Assembly: GCA_945860915.1 (NCBI GenBank)
Contig: CAMARR010000002.1
Location: forward strand, 124,001-188,000
Origin: Candidatus Kuenenia stuttgartensis
GTDB taxonomy: Bacteria; Planctomycetota; GCA-002687715; CAIWVZ01
DNA: 64,000 nucleotides
Reading direction: 5' to 3'
How positions within the stretch are numbered: the stretch's first letter is position 1; each line of letters opens with the position of its first letter. The position numbers and the translations under genes are program-made. Below the pieces are notes generated by a model. The model was not told the origin of the DNA and did no database searches. It worked only from the letters and a program-made list of their open reading frames with translations. Positions 34,956 through 42,601 of this stretch are shown in pieces.

Positions 34956-35673
34956 TCCTTCGATCGTCCCAAAGTCGAATCCCTCCGAGCAAACCTGCGA
35001 CGTTGCGCACGAGCGCGACATCGTCACCGAGTGACATCCCTTCGAGCAGACGAGAGTTTCCGCCGCCGATGTAGAGCCTCCGCCAGTTGAATGCGCTTCG
35101 CAGGGTGGTCACTGCCTCCGCCACGCGAAGCCGCCACTTCCGCTTGCCCGCGCGACGCAGTGCCTTGTCGGAAAGCAAGTCTTCGTAGCACCGATCTCTG
35201 TGCCATGGATGGTGGCCCATTTCGAGCGGAACGACGTGCCCATCGCAATAAACCGCCGTTCCTACGCCGGTGCCAAGAGTCATCACAAATTCAATTCCAC
35301 GTCCTTCGATGACCCCCATCCCCTGAACAGCAGCATCGTTAAGGACGCGGATGGGTTTCTTCAACCGCTTGCGAAGCTCTTTCGCGAGATTGACACCTCT
35401 CCATCGATCCGTTCCCAGGTTCGCAGCGACGAATACCACGCCATCGTGCACGACTCCTGGAAATCCGACCGATACCCGATCGAAGCGACCCAAAGGTTTC
35501 ACCAGTTTCACCAACGCCGAAAGGACGCGAGCGGCAGTCGGAACGGGCGGCGTCGGAACGCGCACTCTCTCGCTAAGGGGCCTCCCCTTCGCGTCGAGCA
35601 ACATGGCCTTGAGACCAGTGCCACCAATGTCGATGGCGAGAGTTCGGATCGAAGTCGTTCGTCGCGTAGCCAT
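34921..35673 (-). CDS. ROK-family sugar kinase, polyphosphate-glucokinase-like
   Basis: A 250-residue ROK kinase. The phosphate-binding loop is DIGGTGLKAML at about residues 15-25, GFPGVV and LNDAAVQGMG mark the hinge with the catalytic aspartate, and TLGTGVGTAVYCDGHVVPLEMGHHPWH is the sugar-binding region. The order NLGTDRW then VLNDA then TLGTGVGTA is closest to polyphosphate/ATP glucokinases (PPGK) among ROK proteins, so it may phosphorylate glucose with polyphosphate, which would fit the ppk1 gene in the window. The start at 35673 has TATTGT six bases upstream. It is convergent with queF and overlaps it. Confidence 0.78.
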   Translation of the reverse strand: MATRRTTSIRTLAIDIGGTGLKAMLLDAKGRPLSERVRVPTPPVPTAARVLSALVKLVKPLGRFDRVSVGFPGVVHDGVVFVAANLGTDRWRGVNLAKELRKRLKKPIRVLNDAAVQGMGVIEGRGIEFVMTLGTGVGTAVYCDGHVVPLEMGHHPWHRDRCYEDLLSDKALRRAGKRKWRLRVAEAVTTLRSAFNWRRLYIGGGNSRLLEGMSLGDDVALVRNVAGLLGGIRLWDDRRTMRPRALRGRR

Positions 35674-35678
35674 GGCGG

Positions 35679-35685
35679 TACAATA
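35679..35685. promoter_or_regulatory. Overlapping divergent -10 hexamers
   Basis: The shared bases read TACAAT (35679-35684) on the plus strand toward the CoA-binding protein and TATTGT (35680-35685) on the minus strand toward the ROK kinase, six bases before its ATG. One bidirectional promoter spot would serve both genes. Confidence 0.35.
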
Positions 35686-35721
35686 GACCACGGTTGGGCA
35701 GAGCGCACCCACCCCCACCCA

Positions 35722-36117
35722 ATGGACAATCGCATCTCAAGGTTTCTAGCGGGTTCGAAGTACGCCGTCGTCGGAGCCTCTACCGACCAGTCAAAATACG
35801 GGAACAAGGTACTTCGCTGCTACAAACAGGCTGGTCGCGAAGTTGTTCCAGTGAACCCCAAGGCCATCAACGTCGAGGGCATTTTGACGAGCCCCTCGAT
35901 CGATGGATTACCAGACGATATCCACGGTGTTTCCGTTGCGACGCCACCGCAATTGGCCTTGGATGCGGTCACAGCCTCCGCGCGAAGGGGAATCCGACAC
36001 ATTTGGTTCCAACCGGGCGCCGAGTCCGCCGAGGCCGTCTCGCTCGCCGAGGCATTAGGGATGAACTGTGTCTTCGGTGGCCCATGCCTGCTGGTGGCCC
36101 TTAAGTACCGAGAGTGA
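35722..36117 (+). CDS. CoA-binding-domain protein (YccU-like)
   Basis: A 131-residue single Rossmann-like CoA-binding domain. YAVVGASTDQSKYGNKVLRCY at about residues 14-34 is the dinucleotide/CoA loop, with VNPKAINVEGI and TPPQLALDAVTASARRGIRHIWFQPGAES following, as in the YccU/YdcL-like family and the N-terminus of acyl-CoA synthetase (NDP-forming). No second domain, so a regulatory or binding role is likely. The start at 35722 is the ATG before MDNRISRF. Confidence 0.82.
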   Translation: MDNRISRFLAGSKYAVVGASTDQSKYGNKVLRCYKQAGREVVPVNPKAINVEGILTSPSIDGLPDDIHGVSVATPPQLALDAVTASARRGIRHIWFQPGAESAEAVSLAEALGMNCVFGGPCLLVALKYRE

Positions 36118-36229
36118 TTCGGGAACATAAAATTACCCCCCAAAGGCCCGGCGGCATTAGAATTCGGCATAGGCAGAGGGGCGCACCCTTGGACGCCGCG
36201 TTGTGTCTTAATCCGTGCTGGAGCATTTC

Positions 36230-38359
36230 ATGAAATCGAAACGTCTAGGCAGCCTTGTCGTTGCCTCAATCCTCGCTGGCACCGCTTTCGCCCAGAATCC
36301 GAACGTCATCGTCGGGGATCTTCTGGACGTTGGGAACTTTGGTTCTTCCAACAACATTGCGGCGTTCTCGTGGGGAACAACCTCGTGCAACGTTGGCACG
36401 GCGAACCTCACTTGGATTTCTAATACCAACCAGCATCCGGTCATCCCGCAAAATTGCTACCGCATCCACAATGGCCGGTTTGAACAAGTGGGTATGTCGT
36501 GGCTCAAGCACGGATTCTATGCGTTGTCTCAGACCCTTTGCGGACCCTGCCCCACCCCGACCAACGGAACTTCGTTGGGCGTCGGATGTTCGGACCCCTA
36601 CACGGCGGGACTGAATGGCGACCAAGGCAATGGTCCACGCTCCGAAATCAACGCGACGACCGGCTACTTTCCGTTCCCTTATCAGCTCAATCCACCGGTT
36701 CTGACAGTGATTGATCGTCGACTTCAGATCAAGCACTCCGACCTCTCTTCCGCGAGTTACCCCGGAGCCACTTACCTCGCAGAGGCTCAGTACATTCAGC
36801 CGGAAGATGCAATGGCGGGAAACGACAACGACAACGCTTCGTACCGTCGCGTCTACTTCTCCGCGAGTGGCGGCAGTTACAACTCGTCTTTCGCCACTGG
36901 CGCAGGCAACCTCACGGTCAGGACGAAGGCGGCCATCGAAGGTTGGCCGATCTACGACCCAACCGTCACCTTGTCAACTTTTGACAACCCTAACGATGGG
37001 CGTTTCATCATCGCTCGACGCGTGCAAGCCCTAGGAAACGGGCTGTCCAAGTACTTCTATGCTGTCCACAATCTGAATTCGAATCTGTCGGCAAAAGCAT
37101 TCACCGTGAATTTCGGTGGCACCACGACGATTTCGAATCTCTATTTCCACGATGTGGACTACCACTCGGGTGAGGTCTACGACGGGACGGACTGGACCCC
37201 GACGGTAACGTCGAATGCCGTGTCGTGGTCGACTTCGGATTGCACTACCAACCACAATGCCAATGCTCTTCGTTGGGGTACGTGCTACTCATTCGAGTTC
37301 GTAGCCAACAACACCCCGGTGTCGACGACGATTACGCCGTTCAAGCCAGCAATCGCCAATGGCACGTGCCCGCCGCAGCCCGCTCCGGTGTCGATGGGTT
37401 CCTATGGGGCTACATCTGCCCCGTACCTTGTCTACACATCCGCTGGCACGTCAGGCACTGTCGGACCCACGGGCGATGACACATCGACTACAGCCAACAT
37501 CGGGTTCTCGTTCAGCTTCTTCGGCACCGCGATGACCCAGATCAGAATCGGCTCGAACGGCTATGTCTGCCCAACGGCGCAAAACGGCAACAGCTATCAG
37601 AACACGGGAATCCCGAACGTAGCGACACCGAACGGCATCATGTGCGGATACTGGACCGATCTCGACCCGAGCGTCGCGGGCTCTGGCCAAGTGCGATATC
37701 AGCTGGTCGGATCAGCCCCCAACCGACGTTTCGTAGTGGCCTACACGAACGTGTACCGCTACGGCACGACACAGCCCGAGAACTTCCAGATCATTCTCGA
37801 AGAGACAACCAACGCGATCTACTTCACCTGTGTATCAACTTCGACGGGTGGCTCGGCCGGCACACGTGGCGTTGAAAACCTAACCGGCACAGTCGGCACC
37901 CAGCTCTCCTTGAATCAGGCCGGGTCGATGGTCGCAGGAACAACCACCAAGCTCACGATGCTGCCCGCAGGTGTGATCCCGCCGTCGGCCAACCTGTCCT
38001 GGACAGGTCCCGGCACCGCGGGCTCGACACTCCTAGTTCGCGCTGTTTCAAAGCCAAATCTTCCGCTGACGATCCTCGTCGACGGAAGTGCTGGGCCATT
38101 CGTCCTGCCGAGCAACCTAGGGACTTTGAATCTGGGTTTGACGGCGGCAATGTTCCCCGCTGTTGACGGCATCGGCGTCTTCGGGATCCCTGATCCCAAC
38201 GGCAAGACCGACTGCGTGTGCGGCACTTACGACATTCTGGCGGTTGTGCCTGTCGGTCTAAGCGGCATCACGCTCTACTCGCAAGGCGTGGTCCTCGATT
38301 CGACCGCCCCCAACGCGGCGTTCCACATCACGACTCCGGTCACGTACACGTTCCCCTAG
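36230..38359 (+). CDS. Large secreted surface protein, tandem paralogue 1
   Basis: A 709-residue exported protein with a signal peptide (LGSLVVASILAGTAFAQ). The N-terminal half contains Cys-rich motifs (GTTSCNVGTANLTW, CGPCPTPTNG, GVGCSDPYTAGLNG) and ends in a beta-rich domain; the middle carries FSFFGTAMTQIRIGSNGYVCP and a YWTDLDPSVAGSGQVRYQ module; the C-terminus is a beta domain ending in TYTFP. It is strikingly similar along its full length to the next protein (38557-40692). No enzymatic motif. The start at 36230 has GGAG upstream; TAGAAT near 36156 is a possible -10. The function is unknown, probably a structural surface component. Confidence 0.8.
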   Translation: MKSKRLGSLVVASILAGTAFAQNPNVIVGDLLDVGNFGSSNNIAAFSWGTTSCNVGTANLTWISNTNQHPVIPQNCYRIHNGRFEQVGMSWLKHGFYALSQTLCGPCPTPTNGTSLGVGCSDPYTAGLNGDQGNGPRSEINATTGYFPFPYQLNPPVLTVIDRRLQIKHSDLSSASYPGATYLAEAQYIQPEDAMAGNDNDNASYRRVYFSASGGSYNSSFATGAGNLTVRTKAAIEGWPIYDPTVTLSTFDNPNDGRFIIARRVQALGNGLSKYFYAVHNLNSNLSAKAFTVNFGGTTTISNLYFHDVDYHSGEVYDGTDWTPTVTSNAVSWSTSDCTTNHNANALRWGTCYSFEFVANNTPVSTTITPFKPAIANGTCPPQPAPVSMGSYGATSAPYLVYTSAGTSGTVGPTGDDTSTTANIGFSFSFFGTAMTQIRIGSNGYVCPTAQNGNSYQNTGIPNVATPNGIMCGYWTDLDPSVAGSGQVRYQLVGSAPNRRFVVAYTNVYRYGTTQPENFQIILEETTNAIYFTCVSTSTGGSAGTRGVENLTGTVGTQLSLNQAGSMVAGTTTKLTMLPAGVIPPSANLSWTGPGTAGSTLLVRAVSKPNLPLTILVDGSAGPFVLPSNLGTLNLGLTAAMFPAVDGIGVFGIPDPNGKTDCVCGTYDILAVVPVGLSGITLYSQGVVLDSTAPNAAFHITTPVTYTFP

Positions 38360-38392
38360 CTCGAATTCAGCCTGGCCCGTTAAGGCGAACGA

Positions 38393-38430
38393 TGGAAGGC
38401 GGCTGTGGTAAACCCACGCCGCCGATTCCA
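38393..38430. terminator. Hairpin terminator between tandem paralogues
   Basis: TGGAA...GGCGGC pairs with GCCGCC...TTCCA around a TGTGGTAAACCCAC inner stem, just after the first paralogue. Confidence 0.55.
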
Positions 38431-38556
38431 TTTGTAGATCCTGTACGAACATGAATCTGAATCTCAATTCGACCGGAGCACCCCTTTTCGATTAGACTAA
38501 ACAGACGGTGTACAACACTTAGGCGCAACTGACTTTTACCCGGAGATCGGAGAATC

Positions 38557-40692
38557 ATGAAATCGCGAATCCTGCTTACATCGACGGCTGCATTACTCGC
38601 TGTCGGTGTCGTTTCAGCTCAAGCAGTCGGCCCTGACGTTATCGTGGGCGATATCGTAGGGACCGCAAACTACGCTGCGGTTGGAGGCACGGATGCCTTC
38701 TCATTTGGAACAACGTCGTGCAATGTTGGCACTGCCGGCTTGCTTTGGGTTGCGTCGACCAATCAACATCCCGTCATTGCGCAGAACCTCTACCGCATCA
38801 AGGGCGGACGGTTTGAACAAGTCGGGATGTCGTGGCTCAAACATGGATTCACGGCGCTTGCGCAGAGCCTGTGCAATCCGTGTCAGAATCCCGGGACCGG
38901 CTCGATTCTCGGAGTCAATTGCTCAGACCCCTACTCCGCGTCACTCAACGGTGGCCAAGGCGCGGGCCCGCGCAACGAAGTCAACGCCGCTAGCGGGTAC
39001 TTCAAGTACCCCATCGGCACCAACTACCCGAGCGGAACCACTTCGTCGATCACACGCCGACTTCAGGTGCTGAGTTCGGATCTTGATCCCGTTTTGAACG
39101 CGGGCGCAGTCTATCTCGCCGAAGCGCAATACGTAACGCCTGACGATGCTGCCGCAGGCAACAAGAACAACAACGCGTCTAACCGCTCGGCGACCTTTGC
39201 TACCACCGCCACGCCTGGCGATTTCACGGGCTCTCTTACGGGTACAACGGCACGTCAGCAGACCGCGGTCGAACGATGGGCGCAGCTCGATGCCGCAGTA
39301 ACCCTCACGAATTACGACATTCCAAACGACGGCCGGTTCATTGTGGCTAAGCGTAGCCAAGCACTCGGCGATGGCTACACGCGGTACTTCTACGCGGTTC
39401 ACAACCTCACTTCGGATCGTTCCGCCAAGGCCTTCACGGTGAATTTTGGCGGCTCAACTAACGTCAGAGCGTTGTACTTCAACGACGCCGATTACCACTC
39501 GGGTGAGCCGTACGACGGCACCGATTGGGCACCGACGGTCACCGGTTCGTCCGTTTCGTGGTCCACGGCCGATTGCGCTGTCAATCCGAATGCGAACGCA
39601 ATCCGATGGAGCACGTGCTACTCGTTCGAATTCGAGTCGGACACGGCGCCTGTCACCGCGACGATCACACCATTTAAGCCCGCCGTGAATGCGTTGGCCT
39701 GCCCACCACAACCGCCCATCCCGTCGCTTGGCGGATACGGAGCCCAAAACGTCGCCTATGACTTCGTCCCCAACGTTTCGGCAGCGGGGCTCTTGGGCCC
39801 AACGACGGATGATTCTTCTGTCAACGTTGGCCTCGGCTTTAATTTCAGCTTCTGGGGCACTACCTACACCCAGATGGTCCTGTCGTCGAACGGCTATATG
39901 GCTCCTCCTGGACAAAACGGTACGAGTTACACGAACGTCGCAATCCCAACCGCCGGGACACCGAACGGTCTTATCGCTGGCTATTGGGACGACCTCAATC
40001 CAGGCGCTGGTGGGTCGGGTCAGATCCGCTATCAAACCGTCGGTGTCGCGCCGAATCGCCGCTTCGTTGCTCATTACAACGGCGTCTACATGTACGGCAC
40101 CACGCAACCTGAGAACTTCCAGTTGATTCTCGACGAAGGGACGAACGCAATCACGTTCACCTACGTATCGACAACCCAAGGTGGATCGTCAGCGACGCGT
40201 GGCATCGAGAATCTTGGAGGCACGGCCGGTGTTCAGCTCGCGTTTAATCAGGCAGGGACTGTCGTGGCAGGCACATCAGTTCGCTTTGCGCCGATCCCAC
40301 CGGCGGTGATTCCGCCTTCGGCCGATCTGTCATGGATCGGTACCGGCACGACCGGATCAACGCTGACAATTCAAGTTGTGTCGAAGCCATCGCTTCCGCT
40401 CCTGCTCGTCGTCGACACCAGCGCAGGCCCGTTCGTACTTCCGTCGAATTTGGGCACGCTCAACATTGGCTTGTCTGCTGCTGCGTTGCCCCTCGCCGAT
40501 GGACTCGGAGTCTTCGGCCCAGTTGATCCAAACGCAAAGACGGACTGCATTTGCGGAACGTACACGATCGTCCTCTCAGTCCCTGCGGGATTGACAGGAC
40601 TCGTTGCGTACTCGCAAGGCATCGTGATGGACTCGACCGCCCCGAACGGCGTCTTCCACATCACAACGCCCGTCGCGTTCACGTTCAACTGA
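38557..40692 (+). CDS. Large secreted surface protein, tandem paralogue 2
   Basis: A 711-residue paralogue of the preceding gene with signal peptide (LLTSTAALLAVGVVSAQ). Shared landmarks in the same order: DVIVGDIVG, TSCNVGTAGLLWV, NQHPVIAQN, RFEQVGMSWLKHGF, CSDPYSASLNGGQG, DIPNDGRFIVAKRSQALGDG, SNGYMAPPGQNG, YWDDLNPGAGGSGQIRYQ, and a C-terminal AADLSW-like domain ending FTFN. A gene duplication is evident. GGAG precedes the ATG, and TAGACT near 38493 is a possible -10. Its own terminator follows. No catalytic site is seen. Confidence 0.8.
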   Translation: MKSRILLTSTAALLAVGVVSAQAVGPDVIVGDIVGTANYAAVGGTDAFSFGTTSCNVGTAGLLWVASTNQHPVIAQNLYRIKGGRFEQVGMSWLKHGFTALAQSLCNPCQNPGTGSILGVNCSDPYSASLNGGQGAGPRNEVNAASGYFKYPIGTNYPSGTTSSITRRLQVLSSDLDPVLNAGAVYLAEAQYVTPDDAAAGNKNNNASNRSATFATTATPGDFTGSLTGTTARQQTAVERWAQLDAAVTLTNYDIPNDGRFIVAKRSQALGDGYTRYFYAVHNLTSDRSAKAFTVNFGGSTNVRALYFNDADYHSGEPYDGTDWAPTVTGSSVSWSTADCAVNPNANAIRWSTCYSFEFESDTAPVTATITPFKPAVNALACPPQPPIPSLGGYGAQNVAYDFVPNVSAAGLLGPTTDDSSVNVGLGFNFSFWGTTYTQMVLSSNGYMAPPGQNGTSYTNVAIPTAGTPNGLIAGYWDDLNPGAGGSGQIRYQTVGVAPNRRFVAHYNGVYMYGTTQPENFQLILDEGTNAITFTYVSTTQGGSSATRGIENLGGTAGVQLAFNQAGTVVAGTSVRFAPIPPAVIPPSADLSWIGTGTTGSTLTIQVVSKPSLPLLLVVDTSAGPFVLPSNLGTLNIGLSAAALPLADGLGVFGPVDPNAKTDCICGTYTIVLSVPAGLTGLVAYSQGIVMDSTAPNGVFHITTPVAFTFN

Positions 40693-40734
40693 GTTATCAA
40701 AACTCGGGCTTTGCTCGAACCTGATACTCGCCAC

Positions 40735-40766
40735 CAAGGCGGCATCCAATACTGGTTGCCGCCTTG
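40735..40766. terminator. Hairpin terminator
   Basis: CAAGGCGGCA at 40735-40744 and TGCCGCCTTG at 40757-40766 form a perfect 10-bp stem with a 12-nt loop, followed by TGCTTTTGGGG. It separates the second surface protein gene from the peptide cluster. Confidence 0.7.
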
Positions 40767-40843
40767 TGCTTTTGGGGTGGCTTTGGCTGAGTTGGGTCAA
40801 GCGCGCATGCACCCCGAGTCGATTCAATCACCAACGGCCTAAG

Positions 40844-42271
40844 ATGTCGCTGGTGAAACCTACCTCGGAGAGTCACTTTTCGGTCAGCGTGAACGGCGGC
40901 ACCGCCACCGTTCCCTTGGTCAACTCATGCTGTGACTTGCGAGGACTTAGGTGGGCCGACGCCGATGGCGTTCACCCCACCGACCTGCAACTCAACGCGA
41001 CTTTCATCGAGACCGTCGTGAAGACGATCCTGTCGGCCGGACGCCATCTTCGGTTCGAGGCTTTAGGACTCAGTATGCGTCCGCTCTTGGCGAGCGGCTC
41101 TGTCATCGAAATCGCGCCGGTTGTGGATGACGCCGTCCGAGCCGGAGCTCTGATGATGTACGGAATTAAAGACCACCGATTGGTGATTCATCGGATCATC
41201 GATGTCCATGACGATGGGACGATTTCACTGCGAGGCGACAACGCGAGCCGCGTGGATCGCGTTACGCGCTCAGCGCTTCTAGGTGTTGCTGTGGCTGTCG
41301 TGTCCCCCGACGGGAAAAGCTCTCCCATTTCGTCACTACCGTGGGCTCCACTTGGACCGGCGCTCAACGTTGGCAACGCCGGGGGGCGCAGATTAGTAAG
41401 GATGCTTGTCGTTGTTCCGTTTGTCGCCATCGTTCGCACTCTGCGAACACCATTGGGAGCCTGTGTCGGCGCACTCTCATGGCTTTTGCATCGCATGGCG
41501 GTGTCGGCGACACGCCTGCGTCTCCCGCTAGATCGCTTCCGGTCACTCCTCCTAACGACGGCCAAGAAGAACGCGATTCGCCAGAACCTTTACGCGGATC
41601 TCTCGGTTCAGGATTTCACCGCACTCTCAGAGAACATGGCTGCCGGGCTAACTCTGTTGGAGGAGCACCAGCTCCGCCGCGATCAACGCACCAAGGGAAC
41701 ATCGCTCGTGGTTGGTTGCGGACCCGGGCGCGAGGCGCTCGAGCTTCAATCCCGCGGCTATACGGTCACGGGAATCGATAGCGAACAGGCCATGCTGGCG
41801 CGCGCGGAAGTCGAGTCACGTAAACGCTCCCTGCATGTCACCTGGCAACAGGGAGAAGCGACGACATTCGAACTGCCAACGCAACGATTCGACACCGTCG
41901 TGGTGTGGTCAGGTCTGCTCTGCATGATTTACCCATCCGCTCGACGCACGGCACTCCTGCAACAATGCGCCAAGCACCTTGCTCCGAACGGTCGCGTGAT
42001 GGTGACTTTCCTTTGCGAGTACGCGCCGCCCGGCTCTGCTCCGCATCGACCACGTGTCTCGGGAATTGCCCAACGCATCAATCCCGACCACGAACCCGGC
42101 GACCTCTGGCTTCATAACGAAGCGGTCCATGTGTACCCGTCTGTCGAGCATGTCCTAGATGAGGGCCAAGCTGCAGGCCTCGAGCCTGAAGTCGTGTTCA
42201 AGGATCAGCGCGCCTATGACCGTCGGCAACACGTCAAAGGCTACGTAACCTTCAGAGTCGCAGATGGCTGA
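40844..42271 (+). CDS. S26B-type peptidase fused to SAM methyltransferase
   Basis: A 475-residue two-domain protein. Residues about 50-160 look like an S24/S26 peptidase of the SipW/ER type: GLSMRP with Ser77 as nucleophile, LVIHRIIDV with His116 as general base instead of lysine, and GDNAS at 131-135. Residues about 245-475 are a class I methyltransferase with motif I VVGCGPGREALELQ near 289-302 and GIDSEQAMLARAEVE following. The linking region (190-235) is hydrophobic and could be a membrane segment. The start is the ATG at 40844. It lies immediately before the precursor peptide, so it may cleave the leader and methylate the product. Both roles are inferred. Confidence 0.75.
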   Translation: MSLVKPTSESHFSVSVNGGTATVPLVNSCCDLRGLRWADADGVHPTDLQLNATFIETVVKTILSAGRHLRFEALGLSMRPLLASGSVIEIAPVVDDAVRAGALMMYGIKDHRLVIHRIIDVHDDGTISLRGDNASRVDRVTRSALLGVAVAVVSPDGKSSPISSLPWAPLGPALNVGNAGGRRLVRMLVVVPFVAIVRTLRTPLGACVGALSWLLHRMAVSATRLRLPLDRFRSLLLTTAKKNAIRQNLYADLSVQDFTALSENMAAGLTLLEEHQLRRDQRTKGTSLVVGCGPGREALELQSRGYTVTGIDSEQAMLARAEVESRKRSLHVTWQQGEATTFELPTQRFDTVVVWSGLLCMIYPSARRTALLQQCAKHLAPNGRVMVTFLCEYAPPGSAPHRPRVSGIAQRINPDHEPGDLWLHNEAVHVYPSVEHVLDEGQAAGLEPEVVFKDQRAYDRRQHVKGYVTFRVADG

Positions 42272-42399
42272 GTCAATTCTGCTACGCAATTTAAACACCC
42301 CATCGCGACGCAACTTCATGACGTTCATTTGGAGCAATCGCCAAAGGTGTGATACGGTTCCTCAGATCGAAGCGCCGATAAAGAGGTTTGGAGTCCGCC

Positions 42400-42510
42400 A
42401 TGCATCACAACGACATCCAAGTTCCGAAGCCCGTCACCAAGAAACCTTGGATCACGCCTGTAGCCCAGTCCGTGACGTTGTCACCGCAGGCTTCAGACGC
42501 GTTGACTTGA
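42400..42510 (+). CDS. Candidate RiPP precursor peptide (36 residues)
   Basis: A 36-codon ORF with a perfect GGAG six bases before its ATG, between the peptidase/methyltransferase and the radical SAM gene. The peptide is a hydrophilic N-terminal leader (MHHNDIQVPKPVTKK, residues 1-15), then PWITPVAQSVTL (16-27) and a C-terminal tail SPQASDALT (28-36). Trp17-x-x-Pro20 resembles the Tyr-x-x-Pro leader motif bound by PqqD/RRE domains in lasso systems. There is no cysteine. Ser24, Thr26, Ser28, Ser32 and Thr36 are possible targets of the kinase and nucleotidyltransferase downstream; Trp17 or the tail could be targets of the radical SAM. Not recognised as a known family. Confidence 0.6.
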   Translation: MHHNDIQVPKPVTKKPWITPVAQSVTLSPQASDALT

Positions 42511-42518
42511 AACCTCGT

Positions 42519-42556
42519 GTCGGTCTCCTGACCGACAACGGAGCCGGTCGGCTCCG
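42519..42556 (+). promoter_or_regulatory. Two tandem hairpins after the precursor gene
   Basis: GTCGGT/ACCGAC (42519-42524 and 42531-42536, 6-nt loop) and CGGAGCC/GGCTCCG (42539-42545 and 42550-42556, 4-nt loop) lie between the precursor stop and the radical SAM start. They may attenuate read-through, keeping precursor mRNA in excess of enzyme mRNA, or stabilise the upstream transcript. Confidence 0.45.
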
Positions 42557-42601
42557 ATCAACTCATCAAGGCGATCCACCACGTAAGGGGCAATTCCCAA
42601 G

